A stretch of 64,000 nucleotides of DNA from Motiliproteus sp047633175 (GCA_047633175.1 JBLIEQ010000002.1:124001-188000), one strand, 5' to 3'. Positions 25,809-35,402 are shown, counted from the stretch's first letter. Program-made: numbers and translations. The notes: generated by a model not told the origin, from the letters alone.

Positions 25809-28184
25809 TTAACTAAGTTTTTGGTTTTTGAGCCGCAGTGCATTCAAAATGACCGATACTGAACTAAAACTCATAGCGGCCGCGGCAATAATAGGCGAGA
25901 GTAAAATACCGAAAAATGGATATAACACTCCAGCCGCAACCGGCACACCTAAGGCGTTATAAATAAAAGCGAAAAACAGGTTTTGCCGAATGTTACGCAT
26001 CGTGGCACGGCTTAATATTATGGCTTTGACAATGCCGCGCAAATCACCCTTGACAAGGGTGACACCCGCACTTTCCATCGCCACGTCGGTGCCGGTACCC
26101 ATAGCAATCCCAACGTGAGCCTGAGCCAGGGCTGGCGCATCATTGATGCCATCACCTGCCATGGCAACTATTTTTCCTGCCGCCTGCAACTCTTTGACTA
26201 TTTGGGATTTTTGCTCTGGTAATACATCGGCCTCCACCCGATCAATATCCAGCTTGGCGGCCACTGCGTGTGCGGTGACCGCATTGTCACCGGTTAACAT
26301 CACCACAGTGATACCCTGTTTGTGTAACTGAGCGATTGCATCTGCGGTTGAGGCTTTTATCGGATCTGCCACCCCAATTAAGGCTGCGGGCTCGCCATTA
26401 ACTGCAAACAACATGACCGTTTGACCTTCAGTGCGCAGCGCATCGGCCTGGTCGAAGAAGCTATTAGCACTGTCTGCCTGGGGTTCACCGATACCTTGCT
26501 GCTGCATCAACTTAAGGTTGCCAAAAGCCAGTGACTGACCCGCGACTTTGCCGGTGATGCCCATGCCCGTTACCGACTCAAAATCACTGACGTCAATGGC
26601 GGCAATGGCGGCAATGTTTTTGTCCTTAGCACCCTGCACTATGGCTGCGGCAAGAGGATGTTCGCTGTATTTTTCCAGCCCCGCTATCCATCCCAATACC
26701 TCCGCCTCAGCAAACGCCTGTGGATGAGCAGAATTGATAATGACACTGACTAATGTGGGTTTACCTTCGGTCAGGGTGCCGGTTTTATCTATAACTAAGG
26801 TGTCTACTTTCTCCAGTATTTCCAGCGATTCGGCACTTTTTATAAGCACCCCTTCCAGCGCCCCGCGGCCTGTTCCAACCATGATAGAGATCGGTGTGGC
26901 CAACCCCAACGCACAGGGACAAGCGATGATCAGTACCGCTACAAAATTGATCAGCGCATAAGCAAAGGCAGGCGCGGGTCCCCAAAAGAACCAGACCGCA
27001 AAGGTAAGCGCGGCAATACCCACCACCACAGGGACAAAATATCCCGCGACGGTGTCAGCCATTTTCTGGATGGGGGCGCGGGTACGCTGGGCGTCAGCAA
27101 CTAACTTAACAATTTGTGCCAGCAGGGTGTCGGCACCCACTTTATCTGCCCGCATCACCAGCGTACCGGTACCGTTTACGGTAGCGCCTATAAGCGGTTC
27201 TGTTTCCGATTTGCGCACGGGAATGGGCTCTCCGGTGACCATGGACTCATCCACGCTGCTATTACCTTCGAGCACCACACCGTCGACAGGAATTTTTTCG
27301 CCAGGTCTGATTCTAAGGTGATCACCCACCTGTACCTGCTCGAGGGGAATATCCTGCTCGTCTCCACTCTCGCTTATCACGCGTGCCGTTTTTGGTGACA
27401 GACCCAAGAGTAATTTTATGGCCGCATTGGTTTGTGAACGAGCGCGTAATTCCAGCACCTGTCCCAGTAGCACCAAGGCGGTGATTACCGCTGCGGCTTC
27501 AAAATACACATGCACTAAACCCGCACTACTTTGCATGGCCGCTGGGAACAGCCCCGGCAGTAATAATGCGGTCACGCTGTAAACATAGGCTACCGATACA
27601 CCCAACCCGATCAGGGTGAACATGTTCAGATTCCAGGTTTTTACCGAACTGATGGCACGTACGTAAAAGGGCCATCCTCCCCAGACAATGACGGGGCTTG
27701 CCAGCACAAATTGAATCCACTGCACGGTGCTCATGGATAGTCCAGAGGGTAACCAGCTTGGGATAAGGTCGGCGATCATCGCCAGGAAAAAAACCGGTAT
27801 TGCCAGTAGCGCACTCCATTTTAAGCGTCGACTCATCTCCTCCAATTCGGGATTATCGTCCTCAGGCATCACTGTCGTTGCTTCCAGCGCCATACCGCAT
27901 TTCGGGCAATTACCCGGCCCTGCCTGTTCGATCTCTGGATGCATAGGACAGGTATAGATAGCATCTTTGGCGACCGTTGCTAAGGGATCTTCTTTGGTCT
28001 TGTGGCTTTCTATCTGGACATGACCCTGTTGTTTAATATAATTTTGAGGCGCGATATCAAATTTCGTTTTGCAGCGCTGACTACAAAAATAATAATCTAG
28101 TGTATTGAGCTGGCTGTGATACTCACTGGTATCACTGGCCTCCATACCACAGACAATATCTTTTAATCTTCTTAACTCTGTCAC
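25809..28184 (-). CDS. P1B-type copper/heavy-metal ATPase with YHS and CPMHP N-terminus
   Basis: The 791-residue protein begins with a YHS domain (DIVCGMEA, FCSQRCKTKF), then a YTCPMHPEI/NCPKCGMAL zinc-ribbon-like metal domain, instead of HMA domains. The P-type core has CPC (ACPCALGLATP), phosphorylation site DKTGTLTEG, and GDGINDAPALAQA. The subclass resembles Cu+ exporters. GTG start with AAGGA 7 bases upstream. It heads an operon with the YHS protein, the methyltransferase and HMA-like paralogue 1. Confidence 0.95.
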   Translation of the reverse strand: MTELRRLKDIVCGMEASDTSEYHSQLNTLDYYFCSQRCKTKFDIAPQNYIKQQGHVQIESHKTKEDPLATVAKDAIYTCPMHPEIEQAGPGNCPKCGMALEATTVMPEDDNPELEEMSRRLKWSALLAIPVFFLAMIADLIPSWLPSGLSMSTVQWIQFVLASPVIVWGGWPFYVRAISSVKTWNLNMFTLIGLGVSVAYVYSVTALLLPGLFPAAMQSSAGLVHVYFEAAAVITALVLLGQVLELRARSQTNAAIKLLLGLSPKTARVISESGDEQDIPLEQVQVGDHLRIRPGEKIPVDGVVLEGNSSVDESMVTGEPIPVRKSETEPLIGATVNGTGTLVMRADKVGADTLLAQIVKLVADAQRTRAPIQKMADTVAGYFVPVVVGIAALTFAVWFFWGPAPAFAYALINFVAVLIIACPCALGLATPISIMVGTGRGALEGVLIKSAESLEILEKVDTLVIDKTGTLTEGKPTLVSVIINSAHPQAFAEAEVLGWIAGLEKYSEHPLAAAIVQGAKDKNIAAIAAIDVSDFESVTGMGITGKVAGQSLAFGNLKLMQQQGIGEPQADSANSFFDQADALRTEGQTVMLFAVNGEPAALIGVADPIKASTADAIAQLHKQGITVVMLTGDNAVTAHAVAAKLDIDRVEADVLPEQKSQIVKELQAAGKIVAMAGDGINDAPALAQAHVGIAMGTGTDVAMESAGVTLVKGDLRGIVKAIILSRATMRNIRQNLFFAFIYNALGVPVAAGVLYPFFGILLSPIIAAAAMSFSSVSVILNALRLKNQKLS

Positions 28185-28383
28185 TGGCTATTCCTTTTTG
28201 TTGTGCTTGCTGTATATAAAATAATAGAAAATCATTCAAACAGCTTAAAAACAACCTCTTTTCTTGGTACGTTGTTTGGCAACTATAATGGAAAACAGAA
28301 CAGCAGGTTCAGCCTCCCCTCTCCTCCCCTCCCCCATTATAAAAAATAAAGAGCAAGGTAAAGAGCAGTGCCGGGAGCAGGTT

Positions 28384-28818
28384 TTATAGACGCAGAATAC
28401 AGAGGGAGTAAAACAGGGGAGGCGTTACAAAATCAGCAGAATAAATTTTAAATTTCTGCAAACAGGCGTCAGCACGCGGCACAGGCAGAGTCGTCATCGA
28501 AGCCAACAGAGATTTAACGCCGTCCTGTTTATCTTGTCCCTGTGTATAAAACGAGAAGTTCCTTGACGATCGAAGATCGTCGCTATGCCTGTCGAGGCAA
28601 TCTGAAGCATCATTTGAATCATGATCCAAGTTGCTCGCCACATTTAATAAATCACTAGCCGTATTCTGCTGATCGGACTGCAGATTTATTAATGCAAAGG
28701 AGGGCGTAGAGGTGGCATAAGCCACAGAGCAGTGTCCGTTAAGCAGAAACAACGTCATCAGCAGCACGAAAATATTCATATGACTGCTAAGACGGAACTG
28801 TTTTTGACGGCGGTCCAT
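28384..28818 (-). CDS. Uncharacterised protein with one N-terminal hydrophobic segment
   Basis: The protein is about 144 residues long, with a hydrophobic stretch (MNIFVLLMTLFLLNGHCSVAYA) that may be a signal peptide. A Ser/Asp-rich middle and a short C-terminal end TPPLFYSLCILRL follow. No family is recognised. Small proteins of this size and end often sit in metal-efflux clusters, which is the only hint. The start is unsure: GTG 28836, ATG 28818 and ATG 28779 all lack a good ribosome site. 28185-28383 holds no gene. Confidence 0.45.
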   Translation of the reverse strand: MDRRQKQFRLSSHMNIFVLLMTLFLLNGHCSVAYATSTPSFALINLQSDQQNTASDLLNVASNLDHDSNDASDCLDRHSDDLRSSRNFSFYTQGQDKQDGVKSLLASMTTLPVPRADACLQKFKIYSADFVTPPLFYSLCILRL

Positions 28819-28933
28819 ATTCAAAGAAACATCCACTGTTAAGTATTGTCTTTAAAGTCTGATGCTTATTTACATAGCATAGCTAAAACCTGTGTGACTA
28901 GAGTCTTTGCCATGCTATAAAACCTCCTTACCT

Positions 28934-29302
28934 CTATTTCCCCGGCGGCACCTTACTGCAGCAGCTGGGCTTATGACGGGCATTTTCGTAAACATTTTCA
29001 TCGGTAGTCGCGTAATAGCGCAGCTTAAAGCGGGTCCACCCGTCAGCGGCTATAGCAACATCCATCGACGCCAATACCTGCTGGATAGCGTCCAATGGTT
29101 GTGGCTGGGTCGAGGCGTCGTAGCCGATAGTCAACACCGCACCCTTCCCTTTAATTCTGATCGAGGCCTCATCGACTTGGGGCAACGCGTGCAGCTGTTC
29201 TATCAGCGTATCGATACCGCTGTTATCCAGGCCCACGAGCTTCAGATGGCGGGTCAGCAGAAAGTTTTCGTGGATGCCGGGTTTGTGAGTCTTAGCCTTC
29301 AT
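28934..29302 (-). CDS. HMA-like protein without CxxC, paralogue 2
   Basis: The protein is about 122 residues long. The HMA-like fold is visible as HLKLVGLDNSGIDTLIEQL and AVLTIGYDAST, again with no CxxC. The tail GWTRFKLRYYATTDENVYEN and CCSKVPPG aligns with paralogues 1 and 3. The ATG at 29302 is preferred (GGAG 6 bases upstream) and overlaps the end of the 45-aa membrane protein. It is the last gene of the merR-ATPase operon. Confidence 0.75.
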   Translation of the reverse strand: MKAKTHKPGIHENFLLTRHLKLVGLDNSGIDTLIEQLHALPQVDEASIRIKGKGAVLTIGYDASTQPQPLDAIQQVLASMDVAIAADGWTRFKLRYYATTDENVYENARHKPSCCSKVPPGK

Positions 29303-29429
29303 CAGTATCTCCGGCATCGGACTCGGCGGCCTCCCCCGGACGGGAGAGCCAGAACCACCAGACGATGGCTGCCATCAGCAGCAGTCCGGACGCGTTAACC
29401 AATACTGTGGTCAAGAGCACTGTGGTCAT
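29292..29429 (-). CDS. 45-aa single-pass membrane protein
   Basis: The ORF encodes a membrane helix (VNASGLLLMAAIVWWFWLS) and an acidic tail ending DTDEG. AAGGAGGTGCAATC is a near-perfect ribosome site. The ATG overlaps the ATPase stop (ATGA) and the end overlaps HMA-like paralogue 2, so translation is coupled on both sides. The size and layout recall CcoS, the short protein linked to copper ATPases and cbb3 oxidase assembly, but similarity is not close enough to assign. Confidence 0.75.
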   Translation of the reverse strand: MTTVLLTTVLVNASGLLLMAAIVWWFWLSRPGEAAESDAGDTDEG

Positions 29430-32400
29430 GATTGCACCTCCTTAGAGCTTTCTACTTTAGAGTCTTCTACCTTAGAGCCCTTTTCCTTAGAGCCCTTTTC
29501 CTTAGAGTCTGGCTGAGCCTCGGTGACCTCGGCTCGACTGGCTTTAAAAAAACGCAGCCGATTGGCGTTGCTGACCACCGTGACTGATGACAGCGACATG
29601 GCCACACCGGCAATGACCGGGTTAAGCAGCAACCCGGTCACCGGGAACAGCACCCCGGCCGCGATCGGAATTCCCAGCGCGTTGTAGGCAAACGCCCCCC
29701 AGAGGTTCTGCTTGATGTTTTTCAGGGTGGCCCGACTCAGCTCGATGGCATCGGCGATGCCATGCAGGGAGCCGCGCATCAGGGTGATGTCGGCACTCTC
29801 GATCGCCACATCGGTGCCGGAGCCGATCGCAAAGCCCACATCCGCCTGGGACAGCGCCGGCGCATCGTTGATGCCATCCCCCGCCATGCCGACGATCTCG
29901 CCCTCAGCCTGCAGCCGACGAATCTCGGCCAACTTGTCTTCGGGCAGCAGTTGCGCGCGGAAATCATCGATGCCGGTCGCCTTCGCCACCGCCGCTGCGG
30001 TGGCCTGATTATCACCGGTCAGCATCAACACCCTCACGCCATCGTGTTGCAGCCGCTGGATGGCGGCCAGAGCATCGGGTTTGAGCGGATCGGCGATGCC
30101 GAACAGCGCGCTCAACTCGCCAGCGACCGCCACATAAACCACGGTGCGCGCCTGCGCTTCCCAACCGGTTGCCCACGCTTTGGCCGGCTCGATATCGATC
30201 TGCTGCTGCGCCATAAAGCGCGCATTGCCGATCATCAAGGTCTGACCCTCGGCCATTCCCTCGGCCATTCCCTCGACCATACCCTCGACCATACCCTCTA
30301 CCACAGCCTGAAGCCCCAGCCCCGATACCGCCTGAAACTCCTTCAGAGTCAGGTCGGTGGCCGCCGATTTAGCATAAGCGACCAGGGCTTCGCCGAGGGG
30401 ATGCTCGGAGCGACTTTCCAGCGCATGGACTAGCGCCAGGGTGCGCGACTCGCCGAGATCGCCGAACAGCTGAACATCGGTAACCCTGGGCTGGCCTGCG
30501 GTGAGAGTGCCGGTCTTATCCACCACCACGGTGGTCAGGCGGCTGGCTTTTTGCAGCGCTTCGCCGTTGCGGATCAGGATGCCGTGCTCCGCCGCCTTGC
30601 CGACGCCGATCATGGTGGAGATCGGTGTGGCCAGCCCCAGTGCACAGGGGCAGGCGATGATCAGCACCGTGGTGGCGGTCACCAGCATATAGACGATCTG
30701 CGGTTCGGGACCGACGTTATACCAGAGCAGGGCGGTAGCGACCGCGATCAGCAGTACCGACGGCACGAACACCGAGGCGATCTGATCGGCTAGCCGGCTG
30801 ATCGGCGGTTTACTGTTCTGGGCCTTGCGGACCATCTCGATAATCTGCGCCAGCACCGTGGCCTTACCGACCCGGGTCGCCCTGAAGGTCAGGGCGCCAC
30901 TGCGATTGAGGGTGCCGGCAGAGAGTTCGTCGCCTGCCGCTTTCTTAACCGGCATCGGCTCGCCGGTGAGCATCGACTCATCCAGGGTGCTGCTACCCTC
31001 GGTCACCACGCCATCGACCGGAATCTGCTCGCCGGGGCGCACCTGGATCAGGTCATCCTGCTGTACCTGATCGATCGGCAGGTCGAGAAACTCGCCCTGC
31101 CCGGACGCGTCTTTTCTAAAGACGCGGGCGGTCTTAGTACGCAGATCCAGCAACCGCTTGATGGCCTGACTGGTACGCCCGCGGGCTTTGAGTTCCAGCG
31201 CCTGACCCAGGTTGATCAGGCCGATGATCATCGCCGCCGCTTCAAAGTAGAGGCCTCGGGCCTCTTCCGGCAGAATCTCTGGCAGCAACACCACCACCAT
31301 AGAGTAGAGCCAGGCCGCGCCGGTTCCGGTAGCGATCAGGGTATCCATATTGGCGTTATGATGGGTGAAGGCCTTCCAGGCGCCGACGTAGAAATGGCGG
31401 CCGGCGGTCAGCAGCACACTCAGGGTCAGCAAGCCGACCAGGCCCCAGAAGGCGCGCTCCCCGCCAGATGAGACGCTCATCTCATGCACCAGACTGGTGA
31501 CCATGAGCGGCACACCCAGACCCAGGCCGATTGCGGTATTGATAAGCTTGCGCCGGTACTCGGCGGCCTCGCTGGTCTCCTTCTGCTGCTCGGCCTGGTC
31601 CGGATCCTCGACCGCGCTGGCGCCATAACCGGCACTCTCAACAGCCGCCACTAGTGCCGGGGCACCCGCCTTGCCAGCAACCAGGGCGCTGCGGCTGCCA
31701 AAATTAACATCTACCCGGGTGACACCCGGTACTCTTGTCAGCGCCTCTTCGACACTCTTGACGCAGCTGGCACAGGTCATGCCTTCCAGCGAAAGATGGA
31801 CCTGCTGCTCCTCGACTGCATTTTTATGGGCCGCTGGCGCCTGAGCCGATGGCGTGACTGCGGCGGGGATTCCCTGTGTAAGGAGCTGTGTAAACGGTTG
31901 TGTAGGCAGCTGTGCCGGCTGCGATGCCATCTGAGGGGCCGACTGAGGGGCAGCTTCGACCGGCGCAGCCGCTGAGCCCACGGCGGGTTCTGGCAGCGCT
32001 TGATCTGCATCGGTTGCGAGCTCTATACCGTAACCCAACGCTGATATCCGCTCGATCAGCTGCGCCGTCTCCAATTGGCTGGTGACCAGGAGGGTCTTGG
32101 CCGCAAAATCGGCCTCGGCCTCGGCCTGTGGATCCTGTTCAGTCAGGGCCTTACGCACCTTGTTGAGACAGCCGTTGCACTTGATCCCCTGGGTCTTAAA
32201 CTGCCGTGACACCGGTTTCATTGGGTGGGCCTGATAACCCAGCTCCTCAATGCACGCGACGACCTGTTCGCAGCTCAGCCGAGTACTGACTCGGGCAATC
32301 ATACTGTCCAGGTCGACATCGATCCCGGCGTCCGGATCAGACGCCTGCAGTAAGCGACGAATCTTATTAACACAGCCGTTACAACTCACCCCTTCCAGGG

Positions 32401-32440
32401 ACAGCCTGATGATGAGGGGAGCCTCTTTAGCTTCAATCAT
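29426..32440 (-). CDS. Cu+-exporting P1B-type ATPase with three HMA domains
   Basis: The 1004-residue protein has two N-terminal HMA domains with CNGC (GVSCNGCVNK, GIKCNGCLNK), a Pro/Ala/Gln linker, and a third with CASC (GMTCASCVKS). The catalytic core follows: CPC in ACPCALGLATP, DKTGTLTAG, and GDGINDAPALSQADVGFAIG. An (A/V)EGM repeat interrupts the nucleotide-binding domain near the middle. The C-terminus is a Lys/Glu/Ser repeat tail. It is co-transcribed behind its MerR regulator, overlapping by 8 bases. Confidence 0.96.
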   Translation of the reverse strand: MIEAKEAPLIIRLSLEGVSCNGCVNKIRRLLQASDPDAGIDVDLDSMIARVSTRLSCEQVVACIEELGYQAHPMKPVSRQFKTQGIKCNGCLNKVRKALTEQDPQAEAEADFAAKTLLVTSQLETAQLIERISALGYGIELATDADQALPEPAVGSAAAPVEAAPQSAPQMASQPAQLPTQPFTQLLTQGIPAAVTPSAQAPAAHKNAVEEQQVHLSLEGMTCASCVKSVEEALTRVPGVTRVDVNFGSRSALVAGKAGAPALVAAVESAGYGASAVEDPDQAEQQKETSEAAEYRRKLINTAIGLGLGVPLMVTSLVHEMSVSSGGERAFWGLVGLLTLSVLLTAGRHFYVGAWKAFTHHNANMDTLIATGTGAAWLYSMVVVLLPEILPEEARGLYFEAAAMIIGLINLGQALELKARGRTSQAIKRLLDLRTKTARVFRKDASGQGEFLDLPIDQVQQDDLIQVRPGEQIPVDGVVTEGSSTLDESMLTGEPMPVKKAAGDELSAGTLNRSGALTFRATRVGKATVLAQIIEMVRKAQNSKPPISRLADQIASVFVPSVLLIAVATALLWYNVGPEPQIVYMLVTATTVLIIACPCALGLATPISTMIGVGKAAEHGILIRNGEALQKASRLTTVVVDKTGTLTAGQPRVTDVQLFGDLGESRTLALVHALESRSEHPLGEALVAYAKSAATDLTLKEFQAVSGLGLQAVVEGMVEGMVEGMAEGMAEGQTLMIGNARFMAQQQIDIEPAKAWATGWEAQARTVVYVAVAGELSALFGIADPLKPDALAAIQRLQHDGVRVLMLTGDNQATAAAVAKATGIDDFRAQLLPEDKLAEIRRLQAEGEIVGMAGDGINDAPALSQADVGFAIGSGTDVAIESADITLMRGSLHGIADAIELSRATLKNIKQNLWGAFAYNALGIPIAAGVLFPVTGLLLNPVIAGVAMSLSSVTVVSNANRLRFFKASRAEVTEAQPDSKEKGSKEKGSKVEDSKVESSKEVQS

Positions 32441-32858
32441 GATCCTGCTCCTGCTGGTTGTTCCAGTGTTCGATCAACGGGCAGATGGCATCATCATCCG
32501 GCCCCCCGTCAGGCATCTCTTCCCACGCCAGCATCGCGTGCTCCATGCGTGTCAGCTGCTGCTGCAACTCGGCGATCTGCTCGCGAACCCGGGGCAGCCG
32601 CTGTGCCATCAGCCCGCGAACCATCGGGCAAGGGGACGCTCCGCTATGCTCGTGGTGCACGATCGTGCCTATATCATGCAGGCTAAGACCCAGTAATCGT
32701 GCTTTGAGGATAAAGCGTAAATGCTTGAGCGCCTGGTCATTATAAATCTGGTAGCCGTTATCAGGATCACGCGACGGCTCGAGCAGCCCTACCCGCGTAT
32801 AGTGGCGCACCGTATCGGCAGTAACCTCGGCCCGTCTGGCGAGTTCGCTTACTTTCAT
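32433..32858 (-). CDS. MerR family metal-responsive regulator
   Basis: The 141-residue protein has the N-terminal winged helix VSELARRAEVTADTVRHYTRVGLLEPSRD (two abutting blocks) and a dimerisation coiled coil. The C-terminal metal region has cysteines in SGASPCPMVRG and DDAICPLIEH. The two well-spaced Cys differ from CueR's CxC, so the inducer could be Cu, Zn or another metal. It leads the ATPase operon and probably autoregulates from the operator at 32907-32937. Confidence 0.92.
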   Translation of the reverse strand: MKVSELARRAEVTADTVRHYTRVGLLEPSRDPDNGYQIYNDQALKHLRFILKARLLGLSLHDIGTIVHHEHSGASPCPMVRGLMAQRLPRVREQIAELQQQLTRMEHAMLAWEEMPDGGPDDDAICPLIEHWNNQQEQDHD

Positions 32859-32906
32859 CGCACTTTCACCCTTGTATCCACCCTTGCATCAATGTATCTA
32901 GGCTCA

Positions 32907-32937
32907 GTGTAAAACCCAGGTGCCAGACATAGGTCAA
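32907..32937 (-). promoter_or_regulatory. MerR-type promoter/operator
   Basis: On the minus strand TTGACC (-35) and TTACAC (-10) are separated by 19 bases, the overlong spacer typical of MerR-activated promoters. The spacer region holds the dyad ACCTA...TGGGT. It lies about 50 bases upstream of the MerR start and would drive merR, the HMA ATPase, the 45-aa protein and HMA-like paralogue 2. The rest of 32859-33059 shows no gene. Confidence 0.6.
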
Positions 32938-33059
32938 GAAAGAATGTGAATAAATTATCAGATCTGTGGAGACCGAAACCCAAGCCATAGATCAATAAAG
33001 AGGTTGGGTCTAAGAAGACGATTTCAGATAGCTCGGCCGTTCCTTGCGATTACAGGGCA

Positions 33060-34934
33060 CTAGATGCTCTTGAGCCAGGCAACGAAGTCATCCACATCAG
33101 GCACGCCAATCAGCATCCTGTCAGCCTGAACCAGCCCCTGTTGGTCATACAATATCAACGCGGGCGGGCCGATAAGCCCATAGGCTTTGTTCAACGCGAT
33201 GGCCGCAGCATCGTTGGCAGTCACATCGACCTTTATCAGCGTAAAGCGTCTGAATTGCTCCTGAACCTCTGCGTCAACGAAGACAAAGGCTTCCAACTCT
33301 TTACAGGAGACACACCAGTCCGCATAAAAATCCAGCATCACGGGTTGGTTAGCCGCTTTGGCGGACGCCAGTATCGGCTGCAGCTGTTCCAGAGAGGTCA
33401 CCTTGGTAAACACCGCCAGGGGTTGAGCCGTGCGGCTCTCTCCCGCCAGCACACCGGCTAAAGGACTGATCAGACTCGTGTTTCCCGCAGCAGCACCCAG
33501 CAACAGGCTGACACCATAAACGAGCAACAGCACCCCAATGCCTTTGCCAAAAGGCGGCCAGCGGCCAGAGCCCGTGGGCAAGCGCTCGAGGACCTTCAGA
33601 TAGATGGCCGTGATCACCAGAACAGTGGCCAACAGCAGCATCGTGACCACCGCCGGAACAATCCGATCGAGCATCCAGATCGCCATCAACAACATCAACA
33701 CTCCAAAGGCAGCCTTGATCGTCACCATCCAGTGGCCCGCTTTGGGCAGTAATTTACCCGCCGACGTCCCTATAGCGATGAGCGGCAGACCCATGCCCAG
33801 ACTGAGGCTAAAGAGCGCGGCCCCCCCAAGAATCGGATCCCCCGTCTGGCCGATATACACCAGGGCACCCGCTAGCGGCGCTGCGACACAGGGACCGACA
33901 ATCAACGCCGACAACACCCCCATCACCGCAACCCCAAACAAACGACCTCCCCGCTGACGCTGACTCAGCAGGGAGAGCCGATTCTGAATCGCTGCGGGTA
34001 CCTGAATTTCAAAAAAACCGAACATCGACAGCGCGAAAGCAACAAACATCACGCTGAATGCACTGATGATCCAGGGGTTTTGAAAAGCCGCCTGTATATT
34101 GGCACCAAAGAGTCCTGCCGCGATGCCGGCAAGGGTGTAGGTCAGCGCCATAAACAACACATAGACGCAGGAATAGACGAACGCCTGGCGGGTGGTGGCG
34201 TGACCTTGATGGCCAACGATCACCGTCGACAAAATCGGGATCATCGGAAACACACAGGGCGTCAAGGAGAGCGCCAGACCCGCAACAAAAAACAACAGCA
34301 GGGTAAGCGGGTAGCCACCGGAGCTTAACGCCGACACAAAGGGCTGCTGATCCGTTAACGACAGATCCAGATAGCGCGTTGTGGTCGTCGCGGGCGGCGA
34401 ACCGCCGGGTGCCTGCGCTAGCAACGCCGCGGTCTGAGGTAAGGCCTTAAGGCTGAGGGTCTTGGTTACCGGGGGATAACAGATGCCCCCATCTCTGCAC
34501 CCTTGATACTCGACCTGGATATCGGGATTAACCTCGCCACTAGGGCCCTGCTGAATCGCAGCCCGGACTTCGGCGCTGTTAAAATAAACCCAGGTGCGGC
34601 CGTAGATCGGATCCTGTTTTTCGATCGCCGCCCCTTTTTTAATATCGACAACATCCACTTTATCGGCCGTATGGAGTTGGATTTTGTCCCGATAAAGATA
34701 ATAGCCATCGGGCATCTCCCAGTCGAGCACCAGCAAGCCAGGTTCGGGCTGGCTGTAGCTAAAGTGATAAGCGTCTTCGACCGCTAAGGGGCCTTCGTCG
34801 GGGCCCGTCAACGACTCCCACCAGTCCGCATTGGCAGGAGTGACCAGCAAAACTGACAGCATCAAACCTGCTACCAGGGGCTTTCCCTTGAATAGCCCAA
34901 GCCATTTCACAACCGAGCGAACGCACAGATACAT
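33060..34934 (-). CDS. dsbD: Thiol:disulfide interchange protein DsbD
   Basis: The 624-residue protein has the three DsbD parts. These are a periplasmic alpha domain after the signal peptide (with CRDGGICYPP), an eight-helix membrane domain (SLTPCVFPMIPIL, IVGPCVAAPLAGAL) and a C-terminal thioredoxin domain (DFYADWCVSCKELE). It carries electrons from cytoplasmic thioredoxin to periplasmic thiols. GAGG lies 8 bases before the ATG at 34934. Here it is followed by cytochrome c genes, so it may serve haem attachment or copper-stressed cysteines. Confidence 0.95.
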   Translation of the reverse strand: MYLCVRSVVKWLGLFKGKPLVAGLMLSVLLVTPANADWWESLTGPDEGPLAVEDAYHFSYSQPEPGLLVLDWEMPDGYYLYRDKIQLHTADKVDVVDIKKGAAIEKQDPIYGRTWVYFNSAEVRAAIQQGPSGEVNPDIQVEYQGCRDGGICYPPVTKTLSLKALPQTAALLAQAPGGSPPATTTTRYLDLSLTDQQPFVSALSSGGYPLTLLLFFVAGLALSLTPCVFPMIPILSTVIVGHQGHATTRQAFVYSCVYVLFMALTYTLAGIAAGLFGANIQAAFQNPWIISAFSVMFVAFALSMFGFFEIQVPAAIQNRLSLLSQRQRGGRLFGVAVMGVLSALIVGPCVAAPLAGALVYIGQTGDPILGGAALFSLSLGMGLPLIAIGTSAGKLLPKAGHWMVTIKAAFGVLMLLMAIWMLDRIVPAVVTMLLLATVLVITAIYLKVLERLPTGSGRWPPFGKGIGVLLLVYGVSLLLGAAAGNTSLISPLAGVLAGESRTAQPLAVFTKVTSLEQLQPILASAKAANQPVMLDFYADWCVSCKELEAFVFVDAEVQEQFRRFTLIKVDVTANDAAAIALNKAYGLIGPPALILYDQQGLVQADRMLIGVPDVDDFVAWLKSI

Positions 34935-35040
34935 CTTTAAAACCTCAATATCCTGAATTTTTTTAGGGGCTTGAATTCCAGCTAAATTCAATGACAAGCG
35001 GCGATAGCTGATCAGATCTAAAGAGATACAAGCCAGTCAT

Positions 35041-35388
35041 CTAATATCCCTTAGGCGGCTTGTTGCAGCAATGGCTGCTTGATTGCGCATTATCAGCGGT
35101 ATTGCGATCGACAAATCGATACCAGTTCAGCCACTGACGCGGCCAATAGCCCCGACGCATGGAGATGCCACTTCGCTCCAGCAACTCAACAATCTGATCG
35201 ATCTGTAACTGACTGGCGTCGTATTTCAGCAAGAGCCGGTCACCGGTGGTGTCCACCGCAGACAGCATGCCTGGCAGCGCCTTGATAGCGGCTAACCTAG
35301 GAGACAGATCCGCACTGCCAACATCCAGTGAGAGCGTTCGTTTCAACACAAACCGATGATCGATGGGAACCGAGTCTTCGCTATCCAT
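35041..35388 (-). CDS. HMA-like protein without CxxC, paralogue 3
   Basis: The 115-residue protein follows the same plan as paralogues 1 and 2. It has RTLSLDVGSADL, LLLKYDASQLQID, then the tail WLNWYRFVDRNTADNAQ and CCNKPPKG. It has no CxxC in the first loop, but a Cys-Cys pair at the tail. GGGAGTATTGAA precedes the ATG. It sits 15 bases from a cytochrome c gene and upstream of dsbD, on the same strand. Confidence 0.75.
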   Translation of the reverse strand: MDSEDSVPIDHRFVLKRTLSLDVGSADLSPRLAAIKALPGMLSAVDTTGDRLLLKYDASQLQIDQIVELLERSGISMRRGYWPRQWLNWYRFVDRNTADNAQSSSHCCNKPPKGY

Positions 35389-35402
35389 TTCAATACTCCC
35401 TG

